Notes: generated by a model from the letters alone, not told the origin. 64,000 nucleotides of DNA from Candidatus Microthrix subdominans (GCA_016719385.1 JADJZA010000006.1:124001-188000); one strand, 5' to 3'; shown: positions 33,154 to 43,518, counted from the stretch's first letter. Numbers and translations: made by a program.

Positions 33154-33747
33154 TCAGCGGGGTTGGCGGTGCACGGCGACCACGTAGTCGCCGCCCGGGT
33201 CGAAGCTCTGGCGGTCCCAGGTGCTCCAGCGTTCGACCGGCTCCAGACCGGCCGCCTCACAATCGGCCTCGAAGCGGTTGAGCGAGTAGCGGTCGGGCTT
33301 GAGCTGGAAGCCACAGATCAGTGCCCCGCCGGGCGTGAGGTGCGCCGCCAGGTTGGCGACGGTGGCCGCCTCGGTGCCCGGGGCGAGGAAGATCATCACG
33401 TTGCCGGCGGCCACCACCACGTCGAAGCGCCGCAGGGCCCCGAAGCCGTCATCGAAGCTCATCGTTGACACATCGCCCAGGTGCCACTCGCCATCGGGGT
33501 CGCCCTCGAGAGCAGCCGTCAGCATTCCGCTGTCGGCGTCCACGCCCACCGTCTCGATGCCGCGACGGCGCAGCTCGATCGCCACCCGGCCGGTTCCACA
33601 CCCGGCATCGAGCACGCTGCGCGGCTGGAACCCGGCCACGAAGGTCGCTTCGCCATGGACGTCCTCGCCGGCTGCGGCCAGGACGGCGAAGCGAGCGTCG
33701 TACTCGGCCCCCCGCGGCGCGTCGGTGTCGTTCCAACGAGAACTCAT
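33154..33747 (-). CDS. Class I SAM-dependent methyltransferase
   Basis: About 197 residues with the class I fold: motif I SVLDAGCGTGRVAIEL (SAM-binding glycine loop), the acidic end of strand 2 (VGVDADSGML), motif II FDVVVAAGNVMIFL and HLTPGGALICGF. This resembles small-molecule methyltransferases of the UbiE/Methyltransf_25 type. The substrate is unknown. The ATG at 33747 has GGGATGG upstream at a good distance; another ATG is at 33759. It is convergent with the VOC gene, five bases away. Confidence 0.85.
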   Translation of the reverse strand: MSSRWNDTDAPRGAEYDARFAVLAAAGEDVHGEATFVAGFQPRSVLDAGCGTGRVAIELRRRGIETVGVDADSGMLTAALEGDPDGEWHLGDVSTMSFDDGFGALRRFDVVVAAGNVMIFLAPGTEAATVANLAAHLTPGGALICGFQLKPDRYSLNRFEADCEAAGLEPVERWSTWDRQSFDPGGDYVVAVHRQPR

Positions 33748-33780
33748 CGCATGATCCATCCCACTCGGCGATCGACGCGG

Positions 33781-34080
33781 TCAGCCGATCGTGATGCGAC
33801 CGTAGATCACACAGAACCCGGCGGCGTCGACCAGCACGATGCTGCCGACCACCGCCACCACCAGCCGACGGCGCCACCCGTCGATGATCCGGGCTCTGGG
33901 CCCGGGCCGGGGCATGTACCAATCGGGCAGTAGCTCGTGGTCAACGACGCCGGTCAGCTCGTCAAAGCTGACCGCGTCGTCGGGCAGTTCGTCGGTCGGA
34001 TCGGCGGCGATCGCCTGCGCGACCAGTTCGTCGTCGGTGACCGACGCAGTATCGACCGATCCAGTGATGTCGCAGAGCAC
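33781..34080 (-). CDS. Small acidic protein with C-terminal membrane anchor
   Basis: The 99-residue product has an acidic N-terminal 55 residues (TDDELVAQAIAADPTDELPD), a basic stretch (RARIIDGWRRR) and one membrane helix at the end (about residues 72-95). The order acidic domain, positive patch, helix predicts a tail-anchored protein facing the cytosol. I do not recognise a family. A GTG at 34080 is the start but its ribosome binding site is weak. It lies just upstream of the methyltransferase on the same strand. Confidence 0.5.
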   Translation of the reverse strand: MLCDITGSVDTASVTDDELVAQAIAADPTDELPDDAVSFDELTGVVDHELLPDWYMPRPGPRARIIDGWRRRLVVAVVGSIVLVDAAGFCVIYGRITIG

Positions 34081-34216
34081 ATCGCGAAACTACCGACGCT
34101 GCGCCCCGCCGCCGACGCGCCTCCCGCTGGCTGATTCCCATGGGGTTCGTCTGAACCCAGGGACGACACCGGCACGTGCGTCGAGTGTGACCGGACAACC
34201 CGAGGAATCGGCGTCG

Positions 34217-34609
34217 TCAGACGAACAACGCCAAAGCCCCCACAAGAACGACGGCGAAGCTGATCACGACCCCGATGGTCCAGTGCATCGAGCTTTGAAC
34301 CTCGGCGTGTACGTGCGCCATCAACCGAGTCTCCATGTTGGCGAGCTTCAGGTTCTGATCTGCGAACCCCACCTGCATCGCCGCGGTCAGCTCGACAAAC
34401 CGCTTATCGACCTCGACAAACCGCTTGTCCACCTCGACAAACCGCTTCTCCACCTCGACCGACTGCTCGTCGAGGTCCGCCTTCGTCGCCGGTTCGGACG
34501 CTGCGGTTGAAGGAAGACATGACATCATCTCGACCGCCGCCTCCTCACTCTCCAGCAGATTGCTCAGCCCTCGAAACACTACCGAGCGATTTGGTTCTGT
34601 CAACGCCAT
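34217..34609 (-). CDS. Coiled-coil protein with C-terminal membrane helix
   Basis: The 130-residue protein has a central heptad repeat, in which VEVDKRF is repeated nearly exactly two to three times (about residues 50-72), then a helical stretch and a membrane helix (about 109-130). The design resembles DUF1640/CCDC90-type anchored coiled coils that form trimers. The matching DNA repeats (CTCGACAAACCGCTT units near 34394-34450) show that the coil grew by duplication. Function is unknown. It is flanked by gaps of 136 and 90 bases with no clear features. Confidence 0.6.
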   Translation of the reverse strand: MALTEPNRSVVFRGLSNLLESEEAAVEMMSCLPSTAASEPATKADLDEQSVEVEKRFVEVDKRFVEVDKRFVELTAAMQVGFADQNLKLANMETRLMAHVHAEVQSSMHWTIGVVISFAVVLVGALALFV

Positions 34610-34699
34610 GTCTTCCCGCCATCCATCGCCTGCTCATGGCCAGGGTAGAAAGCGCGTCTCGGGGCGGCAACGGGGAGCGCGACCCTCGCCAACTCGCAA

Positions 34700-36277
34700 C
34701 TACTGGCGACGTGCGGGGGTCCAGGGCTCCTTGGCGTACGCCTCACGCAGCTTGAACTTCAGCACCTTGCGCAGGGTCTCGTTGCGGGGCAGCGCGTCGA
34801 TCACCTCGAGTTGCTCGGGGATCTTGCGGGTCATCAGCCCGGCGGCGTTCAAATGTGCCGACATCTCGGCAAAGGTGAGGTCGTCGGTGCCGTCGGCCCG
34901 CTCGACGATCGCCGCCACCCGCTCCCCCCGATCCTCGTCGGGCAGCCCGATCACGGCGACGTCGCCCACCTTGGGATGGGTGAACAGCAGGTCCTCAACC
35001 TCCTTGGCCGAAATGTTCTCACCTTTGCGGATGATCACGTCCTTGAGGCGGCCGGTGAGGGCCAGATGTCCGTCGGGTCGCAGCACACCCAGGTCGCCGG
35101 TACGGAACCAGCCATCGTCGTCGAACGCGGCTGCGGTGGCCTCGTCGTCGGTGTAGCCGAGGCACACCATCGGGCCCTTCAGGCGAACCTCGCCCTCGGC
35201 GCCGGCGGGCGCCACGTCGCCGCCCTCGGTCACGATGCGGACCTCGCAGCCGGGCACCGGCGCCCCCTCGGTGTTGGCCAGCTGCTCCTCGGTGTCGCGT
35301 GGTGACCCCTGGGAGATCATCGGCACCTCGGTCATGCCGTAGCCGTGGCACACCGGCACGCCGATCTCGTCGCGGATGCGGGCGGCGAGCTCGGGCGGCT
35401 TGGGCGCCCCGCCGCCCGAGATCAACTTGAGCGTGGGGATGAACTTCTCGCCCGGGGTCTTGGCCTGCTCGGCCAGGAACATCTGGTAGAACGCGGTCGA
35501 TCCGCCGATCATCGTCACGCCGAAGCGGTTGTAGGTCTCGACCGCCTTCGGCGGGTTGAAGGCCTCGATGAGCACGACCGGAAACCCGGAGTGCAGGCAC
35601 ATGATCAGGTAGTCGGGCCCGGCGATGTGGGCATAGGGAAAGGCCATCGACCCAACGTCATCGGGGCCGAGGTCGACCGCTGCGGCCAGGCCACGACCGC
35701 CGGCGAGCAGCGTGGCATCGGTGTGGCGCACGCCCTTGGGCTCCGACGTGGTGCCCGAGGTGTAGTAGATCCAGCGCACGGTGGTCGCCGGATCGGCCGG
35801 GGCCACGAACGGGCTGAGGGTGGCCGGGTCGCCGCTGGGGCGGCCATCGGCGAGGTTGAGCACCTCCGGAACGGCGCCGTCGAGCGAGTCGATGACGCCT
35901 GCGGCCATGGCGGCGAAGTCGGTGCCCATCCATTCGCCGGGCACGATCACCAGCTCGGGCCGCGTGCGACGGATCGCCACGCCCAGCTCCCGCTCCCGAT
36001 AGATATGCAGGATCGGGTTCTGCAGCGCACCCAGCCGGGCGAGCGCCAGCGAGATGACGATGGCGTCGATCGTCGTCGGCAGCTGCCAGGTGACCGGCGT
36101 GTTCTCGCCGACGCCCATCTCGGCCAGCCCGGCGGCCGTGCGCAGCGCCTCATCGCGCAGCTCGGCACAGCTGATCCGGGTGTCGGATTCGTCGATCAGG
36201 GCGATGGCGTCGGGCGACGCCACCGCCCTGGCCTCGACGAGCTCCCAGATCGTTGCGGCGGTTTCCGGTGTGCTCAC
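34700..36277 (-). CDS. AMP-dependent acyl-CoA synthetase/ligase family protein
   Basis: The 525-residue adenylate-forming enzyme activates a carboxylate with ATP and joins it to CoA. The P-loop is WIYYTSGTTSEPKGVRHT (about 170-187), then HGYGMTEVP, the hinge Asp region GWFRTGDLGVLRPDGHLALTG and RKGENISAKEVEDLL, and the catalytic Lys in ALPRNETLRKVLKFKLRE. The sequence resembles cyclohexanecarboxylate or medium-chain/aryl-CoA ligases, but the acid cannot be named. It stands alone upstream of nothing obvious; a beta-oxidation type dehydrogenase lies 3 kb away. Confidence 0.88.
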   Translation of the reverse strand: MSTPETAATIWELVEARAVASPDAIALIDESDTRISCAELRDEALRTAAGLAEMGVGENTPVTWQLPTTIDAIVISLALARLGALQNPILHIYRERELGVAIRRTRPELVIVPGEWMGTDFAAMAAGVIDSLDGAVPEVLNLADGRPSGDPATLSPFVAPADPATTVRWIYYTSGTTSEPKGVRHTDATLLAGGRGLAAAVDLGPDDVGSMAFPYAHIAGPDYLIMCLHSGFPVVLIEAFNPPKAVETYNRFGVTMIGGSTAFYQMFLAEQAKTPGEKFIPTLKLISGGGAPKPPELAARIRDEIGVPVCHGYGMTEVPMISQGSPRDTEEQLANTEGAPVPGCEVRIVTEGGDVAPAGAEGEVRLKGPMVCLGYTDDEATAAAFDDDGWFRTGDLGVLRPDGHLALTGRLKDVIIRKGENISAKEVEDLLFTHPKVGDVAVIGLPDEDRGERVAAIVERADGTDDLTFAEMSAHLNAAGLMTRKIPEQLEVIDALPRNETLRKVLKFKLREAYAKEPWTPARRQ

Positions 36278-36362
36278 GCTGTCCCCTTTGCGAGGCGCCA
36301 GCGCCCCGAATCGACTGGGGGTGAGAGTAGTTGCTCAGCTGCTGGGCTCAGCGGGAGTGAGC

Positions 36363-37769
<1,407 letters not shown>

Positions 37770-37825
37770 CGTTCCATCATGGTGCCACCCACCGACAACG
37801 AACGAAGCCCACAGGGTCGGCTCGG

Positions 37826-37921
37826 TTGTCCACATCACCTGTGGACGCGACAACCCGATCACCTGCCCAAATCATGGGTGGATGATCGGGTTGATCACAG
37901 CTGTGGATGCCGTGTGGATAG
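37826..37921. promoter_or_regulatory. DnaA-box cluster upstream of dnaB
   Basis: The 188-base gap between rplI and dnaB has a perfect actinobacterial DnaA box TTGTCCACA at 37826-37834, paired with TGTGGAC at 37840-37846 as an inverted repeat. A near box, TGTGGATAG, lies at 37913-37921 on the minus strand, and a CTGTGGATG half-match at 37901-37909. A further inverted repeat CCCGATCA/TGATCGGG spans 37855-37890. This suggests DnaA-dependent control of dnaB. Confidence 0.5.
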
Positions 37922-37957
37922 ACCCGTCGGGGCCCACCCGCCACCGGCGGCTGCCGG

Positions 37958-38407
37958 TCAGGCCGAGACAACCTCGACGTTGACCGGGAACGACACATCG
38001 CTGTGCGGCTGCAACGTGACCGTGTGGCTGCCCAGCGAGCGCAGGTGCTGGTCCTCGAGGTGGATGACCTTGCGATCGACCTCGTAACCGGTCTGCTCGG
38101 CGATCGCGTCGGCCACGTCGGCGTTGGTGACCGAACCGAACAGCTTGCCCGACGCACCGGCCTTGGCCGTGATCGTGATCGCTGCGGTGACCAGCTTGGT
38201 CGCCATCTCCTCGGCCTGCTCGCGGGCCGCAGCGTCGCGCTGGTCCCGGGCTCGCCGCATCGAGTCGGCCTGAGCCGACGCGCCGGGGGTGGACGGCATG
38301 GCCAGGTGCTTGGGAATGAGGTAGTTGCGGGCGTAGCCGTCGGCGACCTCGACCAGGTCGCCGCGCTTGCCCAGGTCGGCCAGATCGGCACGAAGGATCA
38401 GCTTCAT
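37958..38407 (-). CDS. rplI: 50S ribosomal protein L9
   Basis: L9 binds 23S rRNA and reaches out from the L1 stalk base. The 149-residue protein has the N-terminal rRNA-binding part [32 protein letters not shown] (core: [19 protein letters not shown]), a long connecting helix rich in Ala, Arg and Glu, and the C-terminal domain with [15 protein letters not shown]. The start overlaps the rpsR stop by four bases (ATGA). It is the last gene of the rpsF-ssb-rpsR-rplI operon. Confidence 0.97.
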   Translation of the reverse strand: MKLILRADLADLGKRGDLVEVADGYARNYLIPKHLAMPSTPGASAQADSMRRARDQRDAAAREQAEEMATKLVTAAITITAKAGASGKLFGSVTNADVADAIAEQTGYEVDRKVIHLEDQHLRSLGSHTVTLQPHSDVSFPVNVEVVSA

Positions 38408-38865
38408 GACGTCACTTCCTCGGTGCTCGTCTCCACCACTGGGGCCTCGGTGTCGCCGGTGCCGGTGTCCCGGTCCTCCGACGACCCTTCGTCCCGGCCA
38501 CCGCGATCGCTGCTCTCGCCACGATCACCTCGGTCACCGCGGTCGCCACGATCACCGCGCTCGCCACGATCGCGACCGCCGCCGCGTCCACCGCCGCCAC
38601 CGCGATGGGTGGTCACGCGGTTGGTGTAGGGCAGGAGGGCCATCTCGCGGGCATTGCGGATGGCGACCGCTATCTGACGCTGCTGCTGGGTATTGTTACC
38701 GGTGACCCGACGGGCACGGATCTTGGCCCGATCGGACTGGAAGCGACGCAGCAGGTTGACGTCCTTCCAATCGACGTAGTCGATGCTCTCGGTGTTGAGG
38801 ATCGACACCTTCTTCTTGGTGCGTCGGGTGGACTCTTTGGGCTTGGGGCGGCGTGGGCGTGCCAT
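38404..38865 (-). CDS. rpsR: 30S ribosomal protein S18 with long disordered tail
   Basis: S18 pairs with S6 on the platform of the small subunit. Residues 15-90 are a normal S18 core ([49 protein letters not shown]). The usual protein ends near there (about 75-90 residues), but this one continues to 153 with a Gly-rich hinge, five tandem RGD-type units ([18 protein letters not shown]) and an acidic Ser/Thr end. The core has no CxxC zinc motif. It overlaps ssb by one base and rplI by four. Confidence 0.95.
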   Translation of the reverse strand: MARPRRPKPKESTRRTKKKVSILNTESIDYVDWKDVNLLRRFQSDRAKIRARRVTGNNTQQQRQIAVAIRNAREMALLPYTNRVTTHRGGGGGRGGGRDRGERGDRGDRGDRGDRGESSDRGGRDEGSSEDRDTGTGDTEAPVVETSTEEVTS

Positions 38866-39338
38866 TAGAAGGGCTCCTCGTCGTAGTTGTATCCAGCTGG
38901 GGGTGCTGCAGGGGGCGGGGCCGCAGCGCTACCGCCGCCGCCTCCTCCTCCGCTGAACCCACCGTCGCCGGGATTACGCTTTTCGTTCTTGGTGATCTCG
39001 GCGGATGCCCAGCGCAGGCTGGGTGCCACCTCATCGGCCACGATCTCCACCTTGGAGCGGCGATCGCCTTCGGGGCCGTCCCAGCTGCGCTGGTCCAGGC
39101 GACCGGTGACGATCACACGCGTGCCCTTCGGGCAGGACTCCGAGACGTTCTCGCCGAGTTGGGCCCAGGCGACGATGTCAAAGAACGACGTCGCCTCTTC
39201 CCACTCGTTGGTCTGGCGATTCTGCCAGCGCCGGTTGACGGCCACCCCGAAGTTGGCGACCGCTTGGCCGCTCGGGGTGAAGCGCAACTCGGGGTCGCGC
39301 GTGATGTTTCCGATGATCGTGACGGTGTTCGTCGCCAT
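38865..39338 (-). CDS. ssb: Single-stranded DNA-binding protein
   Basis: SSB coats single-stranded DNA in replication and repair. The 157 residues start [20 protein letters not shown] and form the OB fold (about 1-110) with [20 protein letters not shown] and [16 protein letters not shown] Gly/Pro-rich linker follows, and the tail ends DEEPF, the acidic protein-interaction tip that recruits partners. A ribosome binding site AGGAGCACCCC precedes the ATG. It lies between rpsF and rpsR, the standard order. Confidence 0.97.
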   Translation of the reverse strand: MATNTVTIIGNITRDPELRFTPSGQAVANFGVAVNRRWQNRQTNEWEEATSFFDIVAWAQLGENVSESCPKGTRVIVTGRLDQRSWDGPEGDRRSKVEIVADEVAPSLRWASAEITKNEKRNPGDGGFSGGGGGGGSAAAPPPAAPPAGYNYDEEPF

Positions 39339-39349
39339 AGGGGTGCTCC

Positions 39350-39685
39350 TCAGTCGTCGGCGGCCACGGCGGCCAAGGTCCGGCGTTCGGCCTCGGCGTC
39401 GGGCAGGCGGAAGATCTTGTGTCGGACGACGTCGTCGTGCAGTCGAAGGTAGCGTTCCATCGGCTCGAGCTTGGCCGGATCGGCCGTGAAGTCGAAGACG
39501 ACATAATAACCCTCGGCCTTGTGGTTGATCAGGTAGGCGAACTTACGCCGACCCCACCGGTCGGTCTTGGTCAGTTCACCACCAGCATCGTTGATCAGGG
39601 CCTCGACCCGGTCGACGATCACCTTGTTATCGGCGTCGGCAACATCGGTGTCGATGATGACCATCATTTCGTAGGCGCGGTTCAT
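39350..39685 (-). CDS. rpsF: 30S ribosomal protein S6
   Basis: S6 forms a heterodimer with S18. The 111 residues begin MNRAYEMMVIIDTDVADAD and include WGRRKFAYLINHKAEGYYVVFDF, both typical. The open frame reaches 39805, but the ATG at 39685 is the start since AGGGAGGT lies five bases before it. It is the first gene of the rpsF-ssb-rpsR-rplI operon. Two GC-rich hairpins lie just upstream in the leader. Confidence 0.97.
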   Translation of the reverse strand: MNRAYEMMVIIDTDVADADNKVIVDRVEALINDAGGELTKTDRWGRRKFAYLINHKAEGYYVVFDFTADPAKLEPMERYLRLHDDVVRHKIFRLPDAEAERRTLAAVAADD

Positions 39686-39706
39686 CTCATACCTCCCTGT
39701 GGACCA

Positions 39707-39744
39707 CGGCCCATCGGGCCGATCGGACCCCGGAATCTCCGGGG
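39707..39744 (-). promoter_or_regulatory. Two hairpins in the rpsF leader
   Basis: Upstream of rpsF the leader RNA can form CCCCGGA/TCCGGGG (39728-39744, 3-base loop) and CGGCCC/GGGCCG (39707-39721, 3-base loop), ending seven bases before the ribosome binding site. rpsF leaders in many bacteria bind S6-S18 to shut down their own operon. Whether these stems match that motif needs a covariance search. Confidence 0.35.
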
Positions 39745-39875
39745 CCAGGGGATCACGCAAGCGAACGAGCGTAGACCGGGCGCAGGTCAGGTTCCTCATC
39801 GACACAGCATGACCGCCGACGGTGGCCCTGTCATTGGGTCGCGGTCACCGGGGACCGACCCTCGGATGGCTCGCC

Positions 39876-40739
39876 TCAGGAGTCCCCGGGGGTGCCGCCG
39901 TAGATCGCCAGCGTTTCCGTCGTCTCAGCCGAGGCGTGATAGGTCTCCGCGTCGGCGGGGAACGCCCCCGAGCGCACGTCGGCCACGTACCCGGCGACGG
40001 CACCGGTCAGGTGGTCGTAGCCCTCGGCGTAGCGCCGCACAAACTTCGGTGGGCGCGAGGGGTCGAGGCCGAGCAGGTCGGTGAACACCAACACCTGGCC
40101 GTCGGTGCCCGCACCGGCGCCGATACCGATCGTGGGAACGCTGACCGATTCGGTCACCAGGTTGGCGACGACATCGGGGATCCCCTCCAACACGATCGAG
40201 AAGCAGCCGGCGTGTTCGAGCGCCTTGGCCTCCTCGACCAGCGCCATGGCGGCGTCGGAGGTCTTGGCCTGCACCCGAAAGCCGCCCATGGCGTGCATCG
40301 ATTGGGGTGTCAGGCCGAGGTGCCCCATCACCGGGATCTCGGCGTCGACGATGGCATCGATCACCGGTACCCGCTTGGCACCACCTTCCAGCTTGATCGC
40401 CTGGGCACCGGCGCGCACCAGCGTGGCGGCGTTGCGGACGGCATCGTGGGGCCCGGTGTGATAGCTCATCCAGGGCAGGTCGCCAACGATCAGCGCGCCG
40501 GGCTTGGCCCGTGCGACCGCTGCGGTGTGATGGGCCATGTCGTCGATCGTCACCGTCAGGGTGTCGTCGTAGCCAAGGGCCACCATCGCCAGGGAGTCGC
40601 CGACGAGGATCAGATCGACCCCTCCAGCGTCGGCGATGCGGGCCGAGGGCGCGTCGTAGGCGGTCACCATGACCAACGGTTCGGCGCCGTCGCGCACCTT
40701 ACGGGCGCGGATCTGAGGAACGGTCGGACGATCACTCAT
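39876..40739 (-). CDS. panB: 3-methyl-2-oxobutanoate hydroxymethyltransferase
   Basis: PanB makes ketopantoate from 2-oxoisovalerate and methylene-tetrahydrofolate, the first step to pantothenate and CoA. The 287 residues have MVTAYDAPSARIAD, DLILVGDSLAMVALGY, the metal Asp/Glu region IVGDLPWMSY, IKLEGGA, VMGHLGLTPQS and TIGIGAGAGTDGQVLV. The ATG at 40739 follows a very strong AAAGGAGGAAAC ribosome binding site; the frame upstream is not protein-like. It stands alone; panC is not near. Confidence 0.96.
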   Translation of the reverse strand: MSDRPTVPQIRARKVRDGAEPLVMVTAYDAPSARIADAGGVDLILVGDSLAMVALGYDDTLTVTIDDMAHHTAAVARAKPGALIVGDLPWMSYHTGPHDAVRNAATLVRAGAQAIKLEGGAKRVPVIDAIVDAEIPVMGHLGLTPQSMHAMGGFRVQAKTSDAAMALVEEAKALEHAGCFSIVLEGIPDVVANLVTESVSVPTIGIGAGAGTDGQVLVFTDLLGLDPSRPPKFVRRYAEGYDHLTGAVAGYVADVRSGAFPADAETYHASAETTETLAIYGGTPGDS

Positions 40740-40826
40740 GTTTCCTCCTTTGGTCCAGCGCCCGAAGGCTGCCGGCCGGATACCCCACCCTAGTGCGGGT
40801 GCGGCCTCGGGGGTACCCTCCCCCCG

Positions 40827-41018
40827 ATGAGCACGACGCCTGCCCCCATCACCGAGTGCGAGAACTGCGCCTCGACCGACGTGGACACCGAGCCGGTGCG
40901 GCGCGTGTACCTCGATCCCGACGCACCCGACGACCTCGAGGCGGCGAGTGTGGACGACGACATCGAGGCGTGGTGCGCCTCGTGCGTGGCCAACTATCCC
41001 CACCTTGGCCAGAGGTAG
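40827..41018 (+). CDS. Small double-CxxC (zinc-ribbon-like) protein
   Basis: The 63-residue product has Cys pairs CENC at 11-14 and CASC at 50-53, separated by a very acidic 35-residue middle. This is the pattern of a small zinc ribbon. No family is recognised. Its ATG at 40827 is divergent from panB and it ends six bases from the convergent PBP gene. Such proteins often assist transcription or translation, but nothing here shows which. Confidence 0.6.
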   Translation: MSTTPAPITECENCASTDVDTEPVRRVYLDPDAPDDLEAASVDDDIEAWCASCVANYPHLGQR

Positions 41019-41024
41019 AGGGAA

Positions 41025-43409
41025 CTAACCGACGTCGGGGGACTCGGCACCATCGGTGCCGGTGGTGGCACCGCCATCGCCGGCCCCGCCATCGGTCGGA
41101 GGCTGCTCGGTCCCCTCGGGTGGTGCCGCTGTCGACGGCGGGGCGGTCGGGCCCGACCCTGAAGAACCGGTCGACCCGCCCCCGGTGGTACCACTCGATC
41201 CACCGGTGCCCGTCGAGGTTCCGCCGCCGGTCTTGTTGCCGGTTTGAGTGCCGGTCCTCGTGCCGGTCCTGGTGCCGCCGCCTGTCGATGCCGACCCGGT
41301 GCCGGAGGTGCCCTTGTCTCGGTCGGGAACCGACGGGACCGGGTTGAACACAGGGACACCCTCGTCGTCGAGCACCAACTCGCCCTTCTCGTCGGTGATC
41401 GGGATCCGCTCGAGGGTGGGCCCGACCACGACGTTCGGGCCTCCGTTGGCCGCCGGAAAGTCGCAGCCGGGGTCGTCGTCGGCAATCTGGCTCATCAGGT
41501 CGTGCCAGATCCTGGCGGGCACGTTGGAGCCGGTCACCGACTTTTCCCCGTCGACGTTGGTCATGCGCTGCTGACCCTCGGGGTAGCCCATCCACACGAC
41601 GTTGGCGACGTTGCAGGTGAACCCGGCAAACCATGCGTCGCGGCTGTCCTGGGTCGTACCGGTCTTGCCCGCAGCCTGGGTGTTGGGGAGCGCCGCGTTC
41701 TGACCGGAGCCCTGGGCGACCACGCCGCGAAGTGCCGACGACACCGACTTGGCCACCGCCGGGTCCATCACCGATCGCCGGGTGATGTTGCCTTCCCCGC
41801 TCGCATCCCACAGTGCGGTTCCGTCGGCGCCATCGATGTGCGACACCAGGAACGGTTCGGTGAAGGTGCCGTCGTTGTCGAAGGTGAGGTAGGCGGCCGC
41901 CAGGGCCTCCGGTGACACCTCGCTGGTGCCCAGCACCAGCGACGGGTCGGGGTTGAAGTCGCCCAGGCCCAGGTTGGCGGCCAGCTCGACCACCTTCTCG
42001 GGGGTGACCTGCTCCATCATCTGGGCGTAGATCGTGTTGATCGACTTCTTCGTGGCCTCCCGCACCGTCACCCGGCCGGCGTCGACGTAGCCGTAGTTGT
42101 CCACGCGCCAGTCGGTGCCGTCGATGTTGGCCTCGGGGACGATGATGCGCGGCGGTCCGTCGAAGGTGCTGTCCAGGTTGTAGCCCTGCTTGATGAACTC
42201 GGCGAGCACGATTGGTTTGAACGTCGATCCCGGCTGACGGCCCGAACCGCCGCCCTCGGTGCCCATCGCCAGGTTGACGTTGCTGCGGGCGTAGTCGCGA
42301 CCACCGACCATCACCCGCACCGCTCCGAGCTTGTCGAGGGTCACCATCGCGCCGTCCGGGTCGCCCGCAGGGTCGGGCAGACGGCCATAGATCGCCGCGT
42401 AGGCCTTCTTCTGCCAGTCGGGGTTGATCGTCGTGTAGATGCGGACGCCACCCTCGTTGACCAGGTCGGCCGCGGCGTCGTCGCCGCCGAGCAACTGTTT
42501 CGCCTGGGTGCGGGCCTGCGCCAGGATGTACTCGTACCCCACCGCTTTGAGATCGTCGGGGATGGTGAAGTTGCGCGGCGAGTTGCCGTTGGACTCCCCT
42601 GCCGAGGGGTCGGTCGTGACGACGAGCAGCTTGGATTCGGTGTCGTAGGTCGACTGCGGGAGGTAGCCCTCCTCGACCATGGCGGCCAACACCGAGTTGC
42701 GCACGTTCACCGCTGTCTCTTGATGCTCGGTCGGTTCCGCCCGCGCCGGGTTGCGCACCAGGCCGACCAGAAACGCTGCCTCCGAGGCGGACAGGTCGGC
42801 CGCCGGCTTGTCGAAGTACACCCGGGCCGCCGCCTCGATTCCGGTCGCCGAACGCCCGTAGAACGCCTTGTTGAGGTAGTTCTCGAGGATCTTCTCCTTG
42901 GGCATGGAGCGCTCGAGCTTCAGCGCCAGCACCGACTCCTGCACCTTGCGCACCAGCGAGCGCTTGTTCTCGAGGTAGGCCAGCTTCACGTACTGCTGGG
43001 TGATCGTCGAGCCACCCTGCAAGCTGCCGCCGCCCTTGGAGTTCTGGTACAGGCCGCGGGCGATACCGAACGGGTCGAGGCCCTGGTGCTCGAAGAACTT
43101 CCGATCCTCCGACGCAACCACCGCCTGTTTGACCACCAGCGGGATGTCGTCGTAGGCCAACGGAAGGCTCTCGGTGCCCGAGAAGATCTGGCCGGCGGCA
43201 TTGTCGGCGTCGCACTCGCCGACCGGCACCGACGCATCGCAGATCAACGAGGTGCTCGCCAGCGGGTTCAGCGTCGTTTCGGGCAGTTCCAGCTGGTCGA
43301 GCAGGCGCCACACGCCCCCAGCGCCCAGCACGATGACGACCACAGCGGAGTACCAGAGTCGGCGGCTACGCCAGAACAGGCTGCGCTTGGTGGGGGGCGT
43401 TTCGGGCAT
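41025..43409 (-). CDS. ponA: Class A penicillin-binding protein (glycosyltransferase/transpeptidase)
   Basis: This 794-residue bifunctional peptidoglycan synthase has a short cytoplasmic end, a membrane helix (about residues 19-38), a GT51 glycosyltransferase domain (ASEDRKFFEHQGLDPFGIAR with the catalytic Glu; GGSTITQQYVK) and a transpeptidase domain with SxxK in PGSTFKPIV, SxN in KKSINTIYAQ and the KTGT box in AAGKTGTTQD. The last 100 residues are a low-complexity Thr/Gly/Ser tail with repeated TGTRTGT-like units, probably wall-spanning. The ATG at 43409 is the start. The upstream DUF5318 gene also neighbours ponA in mycobacteria. Confidence 0.94.
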   Translation of the reverse strand: MPETPPTKRSLFWRSRRLWYSAVVVIVLGAGGVWRLLDQLELPETTLNPLASTSLICDASVPVGECDADNAAGQIFSGTESLPLAYDDIPLVVKQAVVASEDRKFFEHQGLDPFGIARGLYQNSKGGGSLQGGSTITQQYVKLAYLENKRSLVRKVQESVLALKLERSMPKEKILENYLNKAFYGRSATGIEAAARVYFDKPAADLSASEAAFLVGLVRNPARAEPTEHQETAVNVRNSVLAAMVEEGYLPQSTYDTESKLLVVTTDPSAGESNGNSPRNFTIPDDLKAVGYEYILAQARTQAKQLLGGDDAAADLVNEGGVRIYTTINPDWQKKAYAAIYGRLPDPAGDPDGAMVTLDKLGAVRVMVGGRDYARSNVNLAMGTEGGGSGRQPGSTFKPIVLAEFIKQGYNLDSTFDGPPRIIVPEANIDGTDWRVDNYGYVDAGRVTVREATKKSINTIYAQMMEQVTPEKVVELAANLGLGDFNPDPSLVLGTSEVSPEALAAAYLTFDNDGTFTEPFLVSHIDGADGTALWDASGEGNITRRSVMDPAVAKSVSSALRGVVAQGSGQNAALPNTQAAGKTGTTQDSRDAWFAGFTCNVANVVWMGYPEGQQRMTNVDGEKSVTGSNVPARIWHDLMSQIADDDPGCDFPAANGGPNVVVGPTLERIPITDEKGELVLDDEGVPVFNPVPSVPDRDKGTSGTGSASTGGGTRTGTRTGTQTGNKTGGGTSTGTGGSSGTTGGGSTGSSGSGPTAPPSTAAPPEGTEQPPTDGGAGDGGATTGTDGAESPDVG

Positions 43410-43518
43410 GACCGGACCATTTTGCCCCGTGCGCAGGGCCGACGGGGACCGACCCGTCATCAATGTGCCGTCGGACACTCAGAAACCGGGCCCGGTCACC
43501 CTCCCGCAGACGGTTGCC

